This document shows positions 10,784 through 19,108 of a stretch of 64,000 bases of DNA, in pieces. This stretch comes from Symbiodinium natans. Lineage: Eukaryota; Sar; Dinophyceae; Suessiales; Symbiodiniaceae. The notes under the pieces are model-generated. The model did no database searches and had not been told where the DNA came from. It was given only the letters and a program-made list of their open reading frames with translations. Each line of letters begins with the position of its first letter. The stretch's first letter is position 1. The stretch is from the NCBI GenBank assembly GCA_905221605.1, contig CAJNDS010002658.1, positions 62,001 to 126,000 of the forward strand, written 5' to 3'. The position numbers were made by a program, and so were the translations under genes.

Positions 10784-13054
10784 TTAGATAAATATGTTTA
10801 AATCGCTATCGTGTTTCATCTTCTTTTTCAACTTTGTTAATTCGCCTTTCAAAGGCGTTATTTCTTTTTGCATTTCTTGCAAAGCGCCCCACAAGATAAC
10901 TGTCATTTTATGGTATGCTAATAGTTTCATACCATCATCATTATAAAAGATTATGTTATCCCATTCAGGGGGCAGTTTCGCATTTTTCACATCGTCGGCT
11001 ATAAATCCTAGGTTACTCTTTTTATCTTCGTCCTTAACAAAAGTAAATGTTTTCGGTTTAACGTATTTAACTACACTATAACAGTCTTTGGTATTCACTT
11101 CTTTAATATTCTCTTTTAATTTAAAATCCGATGTTTCAATCAAGGCTGTGCAGGTTAGCGTTCCTCCAATATCTGCGTTATTTGTTGTAGTAAAGAAACC
11201 GTAAACATCAACGCCTGTATTTGTAGCATCCAATCTTGGTAAATTGTTATTGCTTAATCTAATAAATCCATCAGTATCTGGATTATTTATTAATACTCGT
11301 TGCGACCCTGATACATCAGTGTGAGTTATTTCCAAATTTCCTAACAAAGTAATTTTTCCATCTGTTAATTGAATTTCTGGTGTGCTACTTTCTAAACCTA
11401 TTGTTAAATTCATTTCTCCCGCCGTGTCTCCATTTCTGATATATAACTTATATTGAGTGTCTAAAACTTCTTTTAATTCGCTACTATTTTGAAACATAAA
11501 GCGCCCCCAACTAATAACATCGCTTTCACCAACAATATTACCAATACTATTAAATGTTTGATTATTTGTAACTGCTCTATTAATCGTAATTCCGGTAGTG
11601 TCATTTAATTGCAATGCTATTGTTGAAGTAGTAGGATCAATTGTTCTTGGTTGTAATGAAAAATTAATTTCTTCTGTTGATATTATATTTAATGAATTAT
11701 TAACGTCCGCTCTTTGAAATATTCTACCGGAATTATTAATATAAATATCGCTATTGAATGTTGATATATTTTGAAATGATGCTGTTCCACCAAAATTGCT
11801 ATTACCACCAGCTACATTTAACTTATTTGATCCTTGGATTACTCCAATACCTAAACTTAAACAATAAACGCCATTACCATTTGCTGTATTCAATAAAAGT
11901 AACGAAGAACTGTCGTTACTCGTGTTATATGCATTAATATTAAATGAGTTAAATCTTATATAACCTTGAGCATTTTTTACCGTTAAAACATTACTGGCGT
12001 CTGTTGTATTTTTATAAAGCGTAAGTCCTGAATTATTAGAAATATTAGAAGTGTCGTTTTCATAATTTACAGTGTCTTTAAAATATGTTTGTTTAAATAA
12101 CGTTGTCCCTCCTGTTGCAGTATTACATTCAATATAGGTATTAGTGTCTGTATCTGTGGATGCTCCTAACATTAATCTCATTGCCTCTTGGTCTGTTCTC
12201 AAATCCATTGATATATTTGATTTTGTAGCGTTATTGTATCTTTCTATACTTGTATTAGCGTCTGTTAATTCAATATTTCCACCGATATTAACATTATTTG
12301 TTAAACTAATGCCGTCTGCTGTTAAATTAGCTAATGATAAATCATTAGTAATGTTAACATTTCCCGACGGATTTAAATCCAAATCTACGACACTGTCATC
12401 ACTTGTAGCATTTGACACAATTTTATTTCCTTGTAAAGTTATATAATTAGTAGCGTTTTTAAACACACTTGCTACTTTATCTCCTCCTCCTGTTTGATTA
12501 CTAAATAATAGCCCAGTAGTCGGTGATATATTTATTGTTTCATTATTCAATGTTAAGCCCGTGTGAATAATACTTGGGCCGCTACAATCAATAACTGGGT
12601 TTGTTTTAAAGCGGTCAGTAAAACCACTTAACGGAACTCTTAACGCTAATAAATTATCAATTTCTGTATCAGTGTATCCACTACCACCACCAGTCATCGC
12701 TAATAATGTGTTGTTTTGATAATTCGTAGATAAATTTGTGTCTATTTGTGTTGATGTGTAATGACTAGTAAATGTTGAATCAATCTCGTTTTTATAGTAA
12801 AAATTTGTTGCTAAAACTGCGTTGCTTTGATAATTGTTGGTTAAGTCATCATCATTTATAGCATGAATATTATTGAAATTCTGTAGCTGTTTTGTATTTA
12901 AAACTGCTACGGCGTCGGTGTTTGCTGTTACTTCTGTTGTGTTGTTTATGTCGCTGAGTTCTGTTTTTGTTGCGTATAATAAAGAAATGTCTGTTCCACT
13001 TACAATAACATTATCAGCTGTTAATGTGTTTGTATTATTCAAAGTCAAAGGCAT
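10784..13054 (-). CDS. Fibre/tail-like protein with C-terminal S74 chaperone
   Basis: 756 aa, intact. Most of the protein is Asn/Thr/Ser-rich with repeating short beta-type segments, as in trimeric viral fibres. The C-terminal ~115 residues match the intramolecular chaperone / peptidase S74 domain: SDFKLKENI with the Ser-Lys pair five residues apart, then a GFIADDV motif and a final coiled coil. In known S74 proteins this domain trimerises the fibre and then cleaves itself off. Here it likely builds a host-attachment appendage of the PLV capsid. It lies 10 bp from the upstream myristoylation-signal gene's stop side. A hairpin and an ATCTA motif precede its start. Confidence 0.85.
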   Translation of the reverse strand: MPLTLNNTNTLTADNVIVSGTDISLLYATKTELSDINNTTEVTANTDAVAVLNTKQLQNFNNIHAINDDDLTNNYQSNAVLATNFYYKNEIDSTFTSHYTSTQIDTNLSTNYQNNTLLAMTGGGSGYTDTEIDNLLALRVPLSGFTDRFKTNPVIDCSGPSIIHTGLTLNNETINISPTTGLLFSNQTGGGDKVASVFKNATNYITLQGNKIVSNATSDDSVVDLDLNPSGNVNITNDLSLANLTADGISLTNNVNIGGNIELTDANTSIERYNNATKSNISMDLRTDQEAMRLMLGASTDTDTNTYIECNTATGGTTLFKQTYFKDTVNYENDTSNISNNSGLTLYKNTTDASNVLTVKNAQGYIRFNSFNINAYNTSNDSSSLLLLNTANGNGVYCLSLGIGVIQGSNKLNVAGGNSNFGGTASFQNISTFNSDIYINNSGRIFQRADVNNSLNIISTEEINFSLQPRTIDPTTSTIALQLNDTTGITINRAVTNNQTFNSIGNIVGESDVISWGRFMFQNSSELKEVLDTQYKLYIRNGDTAGEMNLTIGLESSTPEIQLTDGKITLLGNLEITHTDVSGSQRVLINNPDTDGFIRLSNNNLPRLDATNTGVDVYGFFTTTNNADIGGTLTCTALIETSDFKLKENIKEVNTKDCYSVVKYVKPKTFTFVKDEDKKSNLGFIADDVKNAKLPPEWDNIIFYNDDGMKLLAYHKMTVILWGALQEMQKEITPLKGELTKLKKKMKHDSDLNIFI
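10785..10789 (-). promoter_or_regulatory. ATCTA promoter motif (12-nt spacing)
   Basis: ATCTA on the minus strand, with 12 nt between ATCT and the ATG of the 69-aa gene, in AT-rich sequence. The same spacing occurs at 14595, 18035 and 19093. Confidence 0.5.
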
Positions 13055-13065
13055 TCGTTAATATT

Positions 13066-13089
13066 AATAAAATAGATAATTATTTTATT
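13066..13089. terminator. AT-rich hairpin, 9-bp arms, 6-nt loop
   Basis: AATAAAATA and TATTTTATT flank the loop GATAAT, between the capsid gene end and the fibre gene start. It has the same six-base loop size as three other intergenic hairpins of the element. Confidence 0.5.
13073..13077 (-). promoter_or_regulatory. ATCTA motif upstream of the fibre gene
   Basis: ATCTA on the minus strand with 19 nt between ATCT and the fibre ATG, lying partly in the loop of an AT hairpin (13066-13089). Confidence 0.4.
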
Positions 13090-13132
13090 CATATTATTTC
13101 ATTCTTTAATCGTACACCACGTAGCGCTGTAG

Positions 13133-13153
13133 GATTAAATCTTTGATTTAATC
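13133..13153. terminator. Hairpin over the capsid stop codon
   Basis: GATTAAATC-TTT-GATTTAATC; the capsid TAA (13148-13150 on the minus strand) lies inside the right arm. Likely a 3' end signal. Confidence 0.5.
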
Positions 13154-14583
13154 GTATACCTTGAACCCTAAATCCTTAATTTCTAATATTTGTTCCGACA
13201 GTAATGTTATATAAATATTATCAGGCATAGCAGTAGTTGTTATTGAAGCATTTGCAGGTTTAACTTTTACTAACATCTGTTGTCCAGCGCGTGTATTAAT
13301 TCCAGTATATGAACTATCAGGCACTTTTTCAAATGAAAACCCAAATACAAATTGACGGCCACGATATTGTCTAAAATCAATTGACATTGAATGTTGATGA
13401 AACATTGGAAGATTTAATGCCTTTCTTAAGTGGTAATAGCATTCTTGAAGTGATGTAATCGGATACTCGGCATATAGTTTAGAACCCAATTGTATTTGCA
13501 TTTGTAAATCAAAATTATTGTCATACATTCCTTCAGTTTGTTCGTCTGATTGTTGTTGTGGGTGATAGAAACGAAAAAATTCTTTGTCGCAGTATTCGTA
13601 ACCGGTGCTTGGGTCTCCTTCTTTGTAAAATGTAATGAATGATGCAACTAGTTTTGACACTGAACGGATGACTTGGACGTTAATATCATTTGTGCCTTTT
13701 ACTGATTGAGATTGTGTAATATAAGTTGTATAAGTAATGGGCAATCCCTTTCCTTCTAAAAGATGCTTTACATATTCATTATTTAAGTTATTATCAAGGG
13801 TGCAAACATCACAAACAACACGAGCATTATTAATTTCCCAGTCAACGCTTGTATTTCTAAATTCAGCGTCCGCTTCTGTGGCAGGGTTAACATCAGTGAC
13901 AAACCTATTTCCTACAAAGTCTGCCGTTGTAACATCTTCAGGGTCAATTACACAATCAGTAGCATTAGTGACCAGTTCTAATTCAATTGTTAAATTTCCC
14001 ATATACTTTAAAGGTAAATACTTAAACTGACTAAATAAACCACATAAGGGCTTAAATCCAACAATCATTTTATCCTTGACAAGTTAAACCATTAACTTCA
14101 TATTTTAATCTTGTGTCACCGTCATTAACGAGAGTTTTAATTTCGTCATCATATCTATATCCAAACCCTTCATTTGCTTCATCTTTTCGTGCGGCCTTGA
14201 GACATCATTTTAGAGAACATATGATGAACTCGGTTATAATTATCAAAATCTTCAACAACCTGATTACCAGCAATAATTAGCATTCTTCTAAAAAAACTAT
14301 AAGGAGGGGATAATGGACGGAGTTTGTTATTAAATGCACCAGGGTCAAGATTTTGTAATGTAAAGAAAATTCTTACTGATTGAGGGTCTAACCAAGCATT
14401 ATCTTCAGCGTTTAATGAAAATTTCAATACACGGTTACCACTTGTAGGTTTATAAATATTTGAACCAGACGGCCAAAATGTAACACTTCTTCTATCGGTA
14501 ATATAACTTGAACCTTTGTTTAATTTAAATGAGAGGTTGTCAATGAGAATATCTTCAGGCGCAAACGTTTCAATAATAAATAT
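13148..14583 (-). pseudogene. Major capsid protein (double jelly roll), broken
   Basis: The N-terminal part (to 14179) and the C-terminal part (14068 to 13148) together give a PLV-type major capsid protein. The N-terminal part has the conserved opening (FAPEDILIDN, then the SGNRVLKFSLNAEDNAWLDP region) and the C-terminal part continues the fold. They are joined by about 38 codons in a third frame. One shift falls in an AAAA run at about 14192-14198 and needs one base skipped. The second is at about 14079 and also needs one base skipped. No ATG precedes the N-terminus. ATA at 14581-14583 sits at exactly 12 nt after an ATCT motif, where intact genes of this element have ATG. The single-base shifts could be assembly errors; the start loss is independent of them. 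Confidence 0.85.
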
Positions 14584-14594
14584 AAACAACAGTA

Positions 14595-14599
14595 GAGAT
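14595..14599 (-). promoter_or_regulatory. ATCTC motif upstream of the capsid gene
   Basis: ATCTC on the minus strand; 12 nt after ATCT comes ATA instead of ATG, at the expected capsid start. Confidence 0.4.
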
Positions 14600-14612
14600 T
14601 TAATTTATACAA

Positions 14613-14810
14613 TTAATCAAATAAATTAAACTTAAACTTAATATTATCTTGTTTCTTGGCTTTATTCTTAACTTTAATTTCATTCACGGTGTCGTTGCCC
14701 TCATTTTGCTCGATTAGCTTCCTTACCTCTTCGTAAGCGTTTTGTTTAAACTTCTTCTCTTTCGGTTTCTTTTCCATCTGTTCATATGTTGTGGCTTTGT
14801 AAGAGAACAT
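14613..14810 (-). CDS. Small basic protein, 65 aa
   Basis: The ATG at 14810 was chosen because the upstream in-frame extension overlaps the lipase gene and resembles a shadow. The protein is Lys/Glu-rich and probably helical, with no recognised family. It lies between the lipase-like and capsid genes in the minus-strand structural cluster, with an ATCTC motif 14 nt before its start. A DNA-associated or minor virion role is possible but unsupported. Confidence 0.5.
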   Translation of the reverse strand: MFSYKATTYEQMEKKPKEKKFKQNAYEEVRKLIEQNEGNDTVNEIKVKNKAKKQDNIKFKFNLFD

Positions 14811-14829
14811 GATTATTACTATTGAGATG

Positions 14830-15471
14830 TTAATTAAATTGATCCAAAAACTCATCAGTTGTTATAGGTAAATTTCCTGGTTTGTTATGAACATTAGCAA
14901 TATCAGCATAACTATGGTTATCAAGTGGGTTTAAAGAACTTCTGTTCAAGTTAATCGTGGCATTGTCAAACATACTAACAACGTCACCCGTCTTTCTTAT
15001 TCTTAGATTTGTTCCGGTATCTTCTGGCGACTGACTTGAAACAAAAGGAGACCCATAACTGCGACTTCTAAATATATTGTTATAATCATTATTTATTTGT
15101 TGTCCCACAGCCGAACCCAATGAGTGACTAATGACGTCGGTAATTCCATAATGTTTCTTACCGTCAATTTCAATCGCGCCGTCCTTGATGAATTTATGTA
15201 CATCTTTGTATCTTTTGGTGTGTCTAGTTTGATAAAGTGGTAATTTTAGATCATCATAAACATCTTTCCCGCTTTTAGTTCCTGCTATGTATAAGATACT
15301 ACCATTTTGATAAATTCCATTGGGGTTTTCGTATGCTAGTTTCAATCCTTGAGTATCAGTTAAGAAGGTCTCCGTCCCTGCTAATTCTTCACTTACTTCA
15401 TTGTGAATATTGCTTCTCGTTTTGGGCGCTTCGCATGGTTCAAAATCATCTCTCCGTTTGTGTTTAAACAT
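14830..15471 (-). CDS. Class-3-lipase-like alpha/beta hydrolase
   Basis: 213 aa, intact. Around residues 60-72 is an oxyanion-type IAGTKS-D segment. SHSLG (about residues 116-120) is the nucleophile elbow. GDVVSMFD (about 162-169) offers the acidic residue and NHSY (about 187-190) the histidine, giving a complete Ser-Asp-His triad in the class 3 lipase order. It would hydrolyse acyl esters, perhaps opening host membranes during entry or release. Lipase-like genes occur in some PLVs. It is divergent from the penton gene and close to the capsid gene, so a virion-associated enzyme is likely. Confidence 0.75.
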   Translation of the reverse strand: MFKHKRRDDFEPCEAPKTRSNIHNEVSEELAGTETFLTDTQGLKLAYENPNGIYQNGSILYIAGTKSGKDVYDDLKLPLYQTRHTKRYKDVHKFIKDGAIEIDGKKHYGITDVISHSLGSAVGQQINNDYNNIFRSRSYGSPFVSSQSPEDTGTNLRIRKTGDVVSMFDNATINLNRSSLNPLDNHSYADIANVHNKPGNLPITTDEFLDQFN

Positions 15472-15561
15472 TATTAAAACAGATTATAAAACTATTTTGT
15501 TCATTATCAAAGATAATTTAAAAAATTCTTTTAAAATTTAAAAATTTGTCATTTAATAATA
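15472..15561. promoter_or_regulatory. Divergent promoter region, lipase/penton
   Basis: 90 bp, almost pure A+T, separates the minus-strand structural cluster from the plus-strand cluster. ATCTG lies nine nt before the lipase start. No clear motif was seen on the penton side. Confidence 0.45.
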
Positions 15562-16401
15562 ATGCTCAAGTTCAAAAAAGTTTATATTGACAGCTATTAT
15601 AAAGTAAGTGGCACTTCATCAAATTTTTCAATAGATCTACCTGAAACGGTGCAATTGGAAGAGAATATGCTATGTCAAATACACGAGGTAAGCATCCCCC
15701 ATTCTTGGTATTCTATCAACAGCACCAATAATGATTTAAATTTCAGACACCAAGTTATACCGCCCGGAGTTATAGCAGGGATCACTTATCGTAAAATAAC
15801 CATACCAGAAGGCAATTACACAGCGGTTGATTTAGCACAAACAATTGAAATAGCACTTAATCTACTGGTTGATACGGTTGATAGACCCAACACTTATTCA
15901 ATAAGCTATAACAGTTCCACTAACAAGTATACATTCAGTTCCAACTATTCTACGGTCATCTTTGTTGTTTTAACTGATGGGGAAGTAGCACCATTAGCAG
16001 GTAGTTTTAGTGATCCTGTTGATGTTAATAATTTGAGTTCAATTAACCGAGTAATTGGAAACACAACACCCGCCACTGATGCTTATACAAACGTAGCGCC
16101 TTATGTTAGTAACTTCATTGATTTGGTCCCTTTCAAGAATTTATATTTACATTGTAACGAAATAAGCAACTACAACCAATTAACGGTGGCGGGAAATTCA
16201 AGCATAGTCAAAAAAGTCCCAGTAAATGTCGCTTATCTCGGAATAATAAACGATAACGAATTAAGCGCCGAAGATTATATTAATGTATCGGGGAAAATGC
16301 TGCGCCGATTGAAATTTAGACTAACTGACCACCTTAACCAAATTGTAAATTTAAACGGGGTGGATATTTCATTTACACTAACATTTTTTAGGGGACAATA
16401 A
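15562..16401 (+). CDS. Penton / minor capsid protein
   Basis: 279 aa, intact. It opens with FKKVYIDSYYKVSGTSSNF, the usual start of PLV and Polinton minor capsid proteins. It continues with the LPETV/IHEVSIPHSWYSIN region and ends with the conserved LRRLKFRLTDHLN...NGVDISFTLTFF strand pair. The single jelly roll forms the vertex pentamers of the capsid. It heads the plus-strand gene cluster and pairs functionally with the major capsid gene on the other strand. Confidence 0.85.
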   Translation: MLKFKKVYIDSYYKVSGTSSNFSIDLPETVQLEENMLCQIHEVSIPHSWYSINSTNNDLNFRHQVIPPGVIAGITYRKITIPEGNYTAVDLAQTIEIALNLLVDTVDRPNTYSISYNSSTNKYTFSSNYSTVIFVVLTDGEVAPLAGSFSDPVDVNNLSSINRVIGNTTPATDAYTNVAPYVSNFIDLVPFKNLYLHCNEISNYNQLTVAGNSSIVKKVPVNVAYLGIINDNELSAEDYINVSGKMLRRLKFRLTDHLNQIVNLNGVDISFTLTFFRGQ

Positions 16402-16417
16402 ATATCTAATTAGAAAA

Positions 16418-16422
16418 ATCTA
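16418..16422 (+). promoter_or_regulatory. ATCTA motif, zinc-finger gene
   Basis: ATCTA with 14 nt between ATCT and the ATG at 16436; another ATCTA lies at 16404. Confidence 0.4.
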
Positions 16423-16435
16423 GACTATATTTATA

Positions 16436-17017
16436 ATGAGTAGTGAAGAGGTTGATGATGTTAAAAATGAAGAAGCAACTGTACCAATAGTAAATGAAAT
16501 TATTGAAGAAGCGCCTGAAAAAGCACCAGAAGAAGAAATTAAAGAAGCCACTAAAGAAACGCCTAAAGAAGAACAGCCAACAGCAAAAGCAAAGCCAAAA
16601 GCAACGGCTAAAAAATTACCTAGAACTGTTAAAGTGGTTGAGCTAGTTGAATGTAACGCTTGTAATAAAAAGATGTTGCCCAAAAGTTTAAAAAACACAC
16701 GCCCACATTATTGCAAGGGGCAACCAACCGAAACATTACCAGTAAATAAGCAGAAGGCAAGTTATGGGTCAAAGGTAGAACAAAAACTAAGAAAAGAAAT
16801 TGAAGAAGAGATGAGAAAGAAATACGAAGTGAAAAATGTTCCGAGTGTTCCGAGTTCTGACAATAAAGTGGAACAAGAAAAGCCCGTAAGAATGAAAGAG
16901 GTAGTGAAACAACCAACTGCTACAGAATTGCTACATCAGTCATATAATGAAATCAAAAGGTTAAGACAACAAGAAAAACAAGAAAAGATACAACGGTTTA
17001 AAGTAAGTGTGTTTTAA
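16436..17017 (+). CDS. Acidic/basic protein with C2HC zinc finger
   Basis: 193 aa. The N-terminal ~60 residues are Glu/Lys/Pro/Ala-rich and disordered. Residues ~72-93 read VECNACNKKMLPKSLKN...HYC, a CxxC...HxxC zinc finger seen in several PLV and giant-virus small proteins. A charged coiled-coil tail follows. It lies 34 bp after the penton gene on the same strand. Nucleic-acid binding or a virion-core role is likely but not shown. Confidence 0.65.
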   Translation: MSSEEVDDVKNEEATVPIVNEIIEEAPEKAPEEEIKEATKETPKEEQPTAKAKPKATAKKLPRTVKVVELVECNACNKKMLPKSLKNTRPHYCKGQPTETLPVNKQKASYGSKVEQKLRKEIEEEMRKKYEVKNVPSVPSSDNKVEQEKPVRMKEVVKQPTATELLHQSYNEIKRLRQQEKQEKIQRFKVSVF

Positions 17018-17049
17018 AGAGAAAACACTATAAAACAATATATAACAAT

Positions 17050-17682
17050 ATGTCTAGACTTCCGAAAGACTATGCAAAGGGCAAAGTGTATTGTGTTAGA
17101 AATACGGTCAATGACGATATCTATATTGGAAGCACGTGCCAAAGTTTAAGTCAAAGAATGGCACAGCATAGGTTAGACAAAGGAAGAGAAAGAAGCAAAA
17201 ACAGAAGAATATATAAAATGATGAATGAAGTTGATGATGACAATGTCTTTTATATTGAACTCATTGAAGACTACCCGTGTGAGAACCTCTACCAGTTGAG
17301 GAAACGACAAGGGGAATTGATTAGAGAAATCAACCCTCAATTGAATATGCAAGTGGAATGTAGAAATAAAAAAGAATACTATGAGGATAACAAGCAGTAT
17401 ATACTTTCAAGAAACAAAGGCTACTATGAAGAAAATAAAGACTATTTTAATGAATGGAAAAGAAGCCATTACGAAGAAAACAAAGAAAGAATAAACGAAC
17501 AAAGAAAAACATACAGGGACAGCAACAAGCAAAAAACACATGAAAAGCAAAGAGAATGGTATGAAAACAACAAAGAAGAAAAGAATAGAAAAAACCGAGA
17601 ACGTTACCACTCCAACAAACAAAAAATCAGTGAGAGAAGAAAAGAGTTAAAGGCATTGAAGAAGCAAACGAAGGAAAATTAA
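17050..17682 (+). CDS. GIY-YIG endonuclease
   Basis: 210 aa. The N-terminus has KVYCVRNTVNDDIYIGST, the two-strand GIY-YIG core in variant form (VYC / YIG), then the Arg-containing helix (LSQRMAQHR) and the catalytic Glu in LRKRQGELI at about residues 81-89. The C-terminal half is a long charged Lys/Glu/Asn/Tyr-rich coiled region, perhaps DNA-binding. GIY-YIG nucleases occur in PLVs, phages and giant viruses, either as homing enzymes or in genome processing. It is a free-standing gene in a collinear plus-strand run with no sign of an intron. Confidence 0.85.
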   Translation: MSRLPKDYAKGKVYCVRNTVNDDIYIGSTCQSLSQRMAQHRLDKGRERSKNRRIYKMMNEVDDDNVFYIELIEDYPCENLYQLRKRQGELIREINPQLNMQVECRNKKEYYEDNKQYILSRNKGYYEENKDYFNEWKRSHYEENKERINEQRKTYRDSNKQKTHEKQREWYENNKEEKNRKNRERYHSNKQKISERRKELKALKKQTKEN

Positions 17683-17719
17683 TTATATTTAATAATAATT
17701 ATCTATTATTAAATATAAT
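17682..17719. terminator. Perfect 16-bp hairpin before the 106-aa gene
   Basis: ATTATATTTAATAATA and its exact reverse complement flank the loop ATTATC. It starts in the GIY-YIG stop codon and ends at the base before the next ATG. The loop and right arm spell ATCTA (17701-17705), so it may combine terminator and promoter. Confidence 0.6.
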
Positions 17720-18040
17720 ATGAGCATTTGGAAAAGCAAACCAGAGATGAGGCGTAAGCCACAAGTAGAAAGGTGGTATGATATTGATGATACCTTCGGT
17801 GTTGCTTCTCGTAGGAAGTATATGAACGATATGAAGATGATGATTGAAGAAGCGGAGAACCGAGGCAAAAATGTTAGACTACGCAATGATTGGCTACAAC
17901 ATCAGAAGAAAGCAATATATCAAGGAGAGTTAGACGCCGTTAATCGTCAGTTGGAGAGGCCGATGATGCCAGTAACAACAAAGGAAGAACTAGAAAAGAG
18001 ACAAAAAGAATTAAAAAATATAATGGCGGAAATAATCTAA
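17720..18040 (+). CDS. PLV hypothetical protein, 106 aa
   Basis: Basic, helical, Arg/Lys/Met-rich protein with an intact frame and no recognised domain. It begins directly after a perfect hairpin with an ATCTA motif (15-nt spacing). Its end overlaps the ATCTA motif of the next gene, and 10 bp separate the two, which suggests tightly packed viral transcription units. Confidence 0.6.
   Translation: MSIWKSKPEMRRKPQVERWYDIDDTFGVASRRKYMNDMKMMIEEAENRGKNVRLRNDWLQHQKKAIYQGELDAVNRQLERPMMPVTTKEELEKRQKELKNIMAEII
18035..18039 (+). promoter_or_regulatory. ATCTA promoter motif (12-nt spacing)
   Basis: ATCTA overlaps the stop codon of the preceding gene; ATCT is 12 nt from the ATG at 18051. Confidence 0.5.
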
Positions 18041-18050
18041 TTTGTATTAT

Positions 18051-19091
18051 ATGATTAAAACATTAAAATCTGAACGAAGACTTAGACCGACCTACGATGA
18101 ACTGATAGGTATGATTGAAGCACAAGGCGATCCCAACAGACCGCCCATTGAACAGGTAATTGACAGAAGGGCTACCTTGTTTAGAAATAATCAGTTCGGT
18201 AGTCAATCTGATAATGTTGATTTTCTAGGCTTGAAGAAACAAGAAGAAGACAAAGTTAAGGAAGACTTAAGACAAGCTGAACTCAGAAAAACGGCAATGG
18301 CTACGGGTTCATCAATGGGAGTGTTGAGTTATGACGGTAGAACGCCGGTAGGTGCTTATAACGCGGATGGCTTTGAAACACCAGATAGTGATGATTACCG
18401 GATGTCACTAGATCAAATTAACAGAGTAAGAGCAGAACTAGACGCTGGGTTACAAAGACAACAAGAGGCACAACAGGCATCATCATCAACAGTGAGAAGT
18501 GATTTAGATGAAACACATAGACAATCTTTACCTGTAGGCGTTCCTGTTCATTCAATAGCAACAGATGAAGAAGAAGAAATGCCACCTTTAGAAACACCTA
18601 CTGAAGTGGCAGAGGAGGGGGAGGAAGAAGAAGAAACCGATGATGAAGAAACACAAGTGCCCCCGCAATCTAGAAAACATAAGGAAACAATAGATTATAA
18701 TGAAAATATAGATAGATGGAGACAAAAAGACATATCAGTAGATGACATACTGTATCAATTACATTTAAGGGGAATAAAACTAACGGAAGAGCAAGAAGAG
18801 GAAATGGACAAACTTAATATTAAAGGAAAAGGCAAAACACCAACTAAAAAAGATTATTTAATAAATTTTGTGGAAAGACTTATACAAACTGGTAAGTGGG
18901 CGGACGAAGTCAATGACCAACTTTTAAGAAGTAGGATGGAAGAATGGACGCAGATGAAGAAAGGAAAGGGCAAAGGTATGATCAGAAAAGCGTTTGAAAG
19001 CGCGGGGAGTGCTGTTTTGGAAGCAGGTAAGGAAGTCGCAAAGGATGCGTTAATCGCAGGTGCTCAAAGTGCTGTTATGAGTTTGTTATAA
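18051..19091 (+). CDS. PLV hypothetical protein with LRPTYDEL motif
   Basis: 346 aa from ATG 18051; a TTG three codons upstream was rejected. The N-terminus has RRLRPTYDELIGM. The middle is disordered and acidic (EEEEMPPLE, EEGEEEEETDDEE). The region ~225-290 looks folded (DDILYQLHLRGIKL, with a basic linker). The C-terminal ~30 residues are Ala/Gly-rich and weakly hydrophobic. The N-terminal motif recurs in the next gene. A scaffold or minor virion role is an inference. Confidence 0.6.
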   Translation: MIKTLKSERRLRPTYDELIGMIEAQGDPNRPPIEQVIDRRATLFRNNQFGSQSDNVDFLGLKKQEEDKVKEDLRQAELRKTAMATGSSMGVLSYDGRTPVGAYNADGFETPDSDDYRMSLDQINRVRAELDAGLQRQQEAQQASSSTVRSDLDETHRQSLPVGVPVHSIATDEEEEMPPLETPTEVAEEGEEEEETDDEETQVPPQSRKHKETIDYNENIDRWRQKDISVDDILYQLHLRGIKLTEEQEEEMDKLNIKGKGKTPTKKDYLINFVERLIQTGKWADEVNDQLLRSRMEEWTQMKKGKGKGMIRKAFESAGSAVLEAGKEVAKDALIAGAQSAVMSLL

Positions 19092-19092
19092 T

Positions 19093-19097
19093 ATCTA
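19093..19097 (+). promoter_or_regulatory. ATCTA promoter motif (12-nt spacing)
   Basis: ATCTA lies in the 17-bp gap between genes, with ATCT 12 nt before the ATG at 19109. Confidence 0.5.
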
Positions 19098-19108
19098 GAA
19101 CTAAATAT

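Noticed and set aside
17050-17682. GIY-YIG gene as evidence of a homing intron
   Set aside because: It stands alone between complete genes and no interrupted gene or intron ends flank it.
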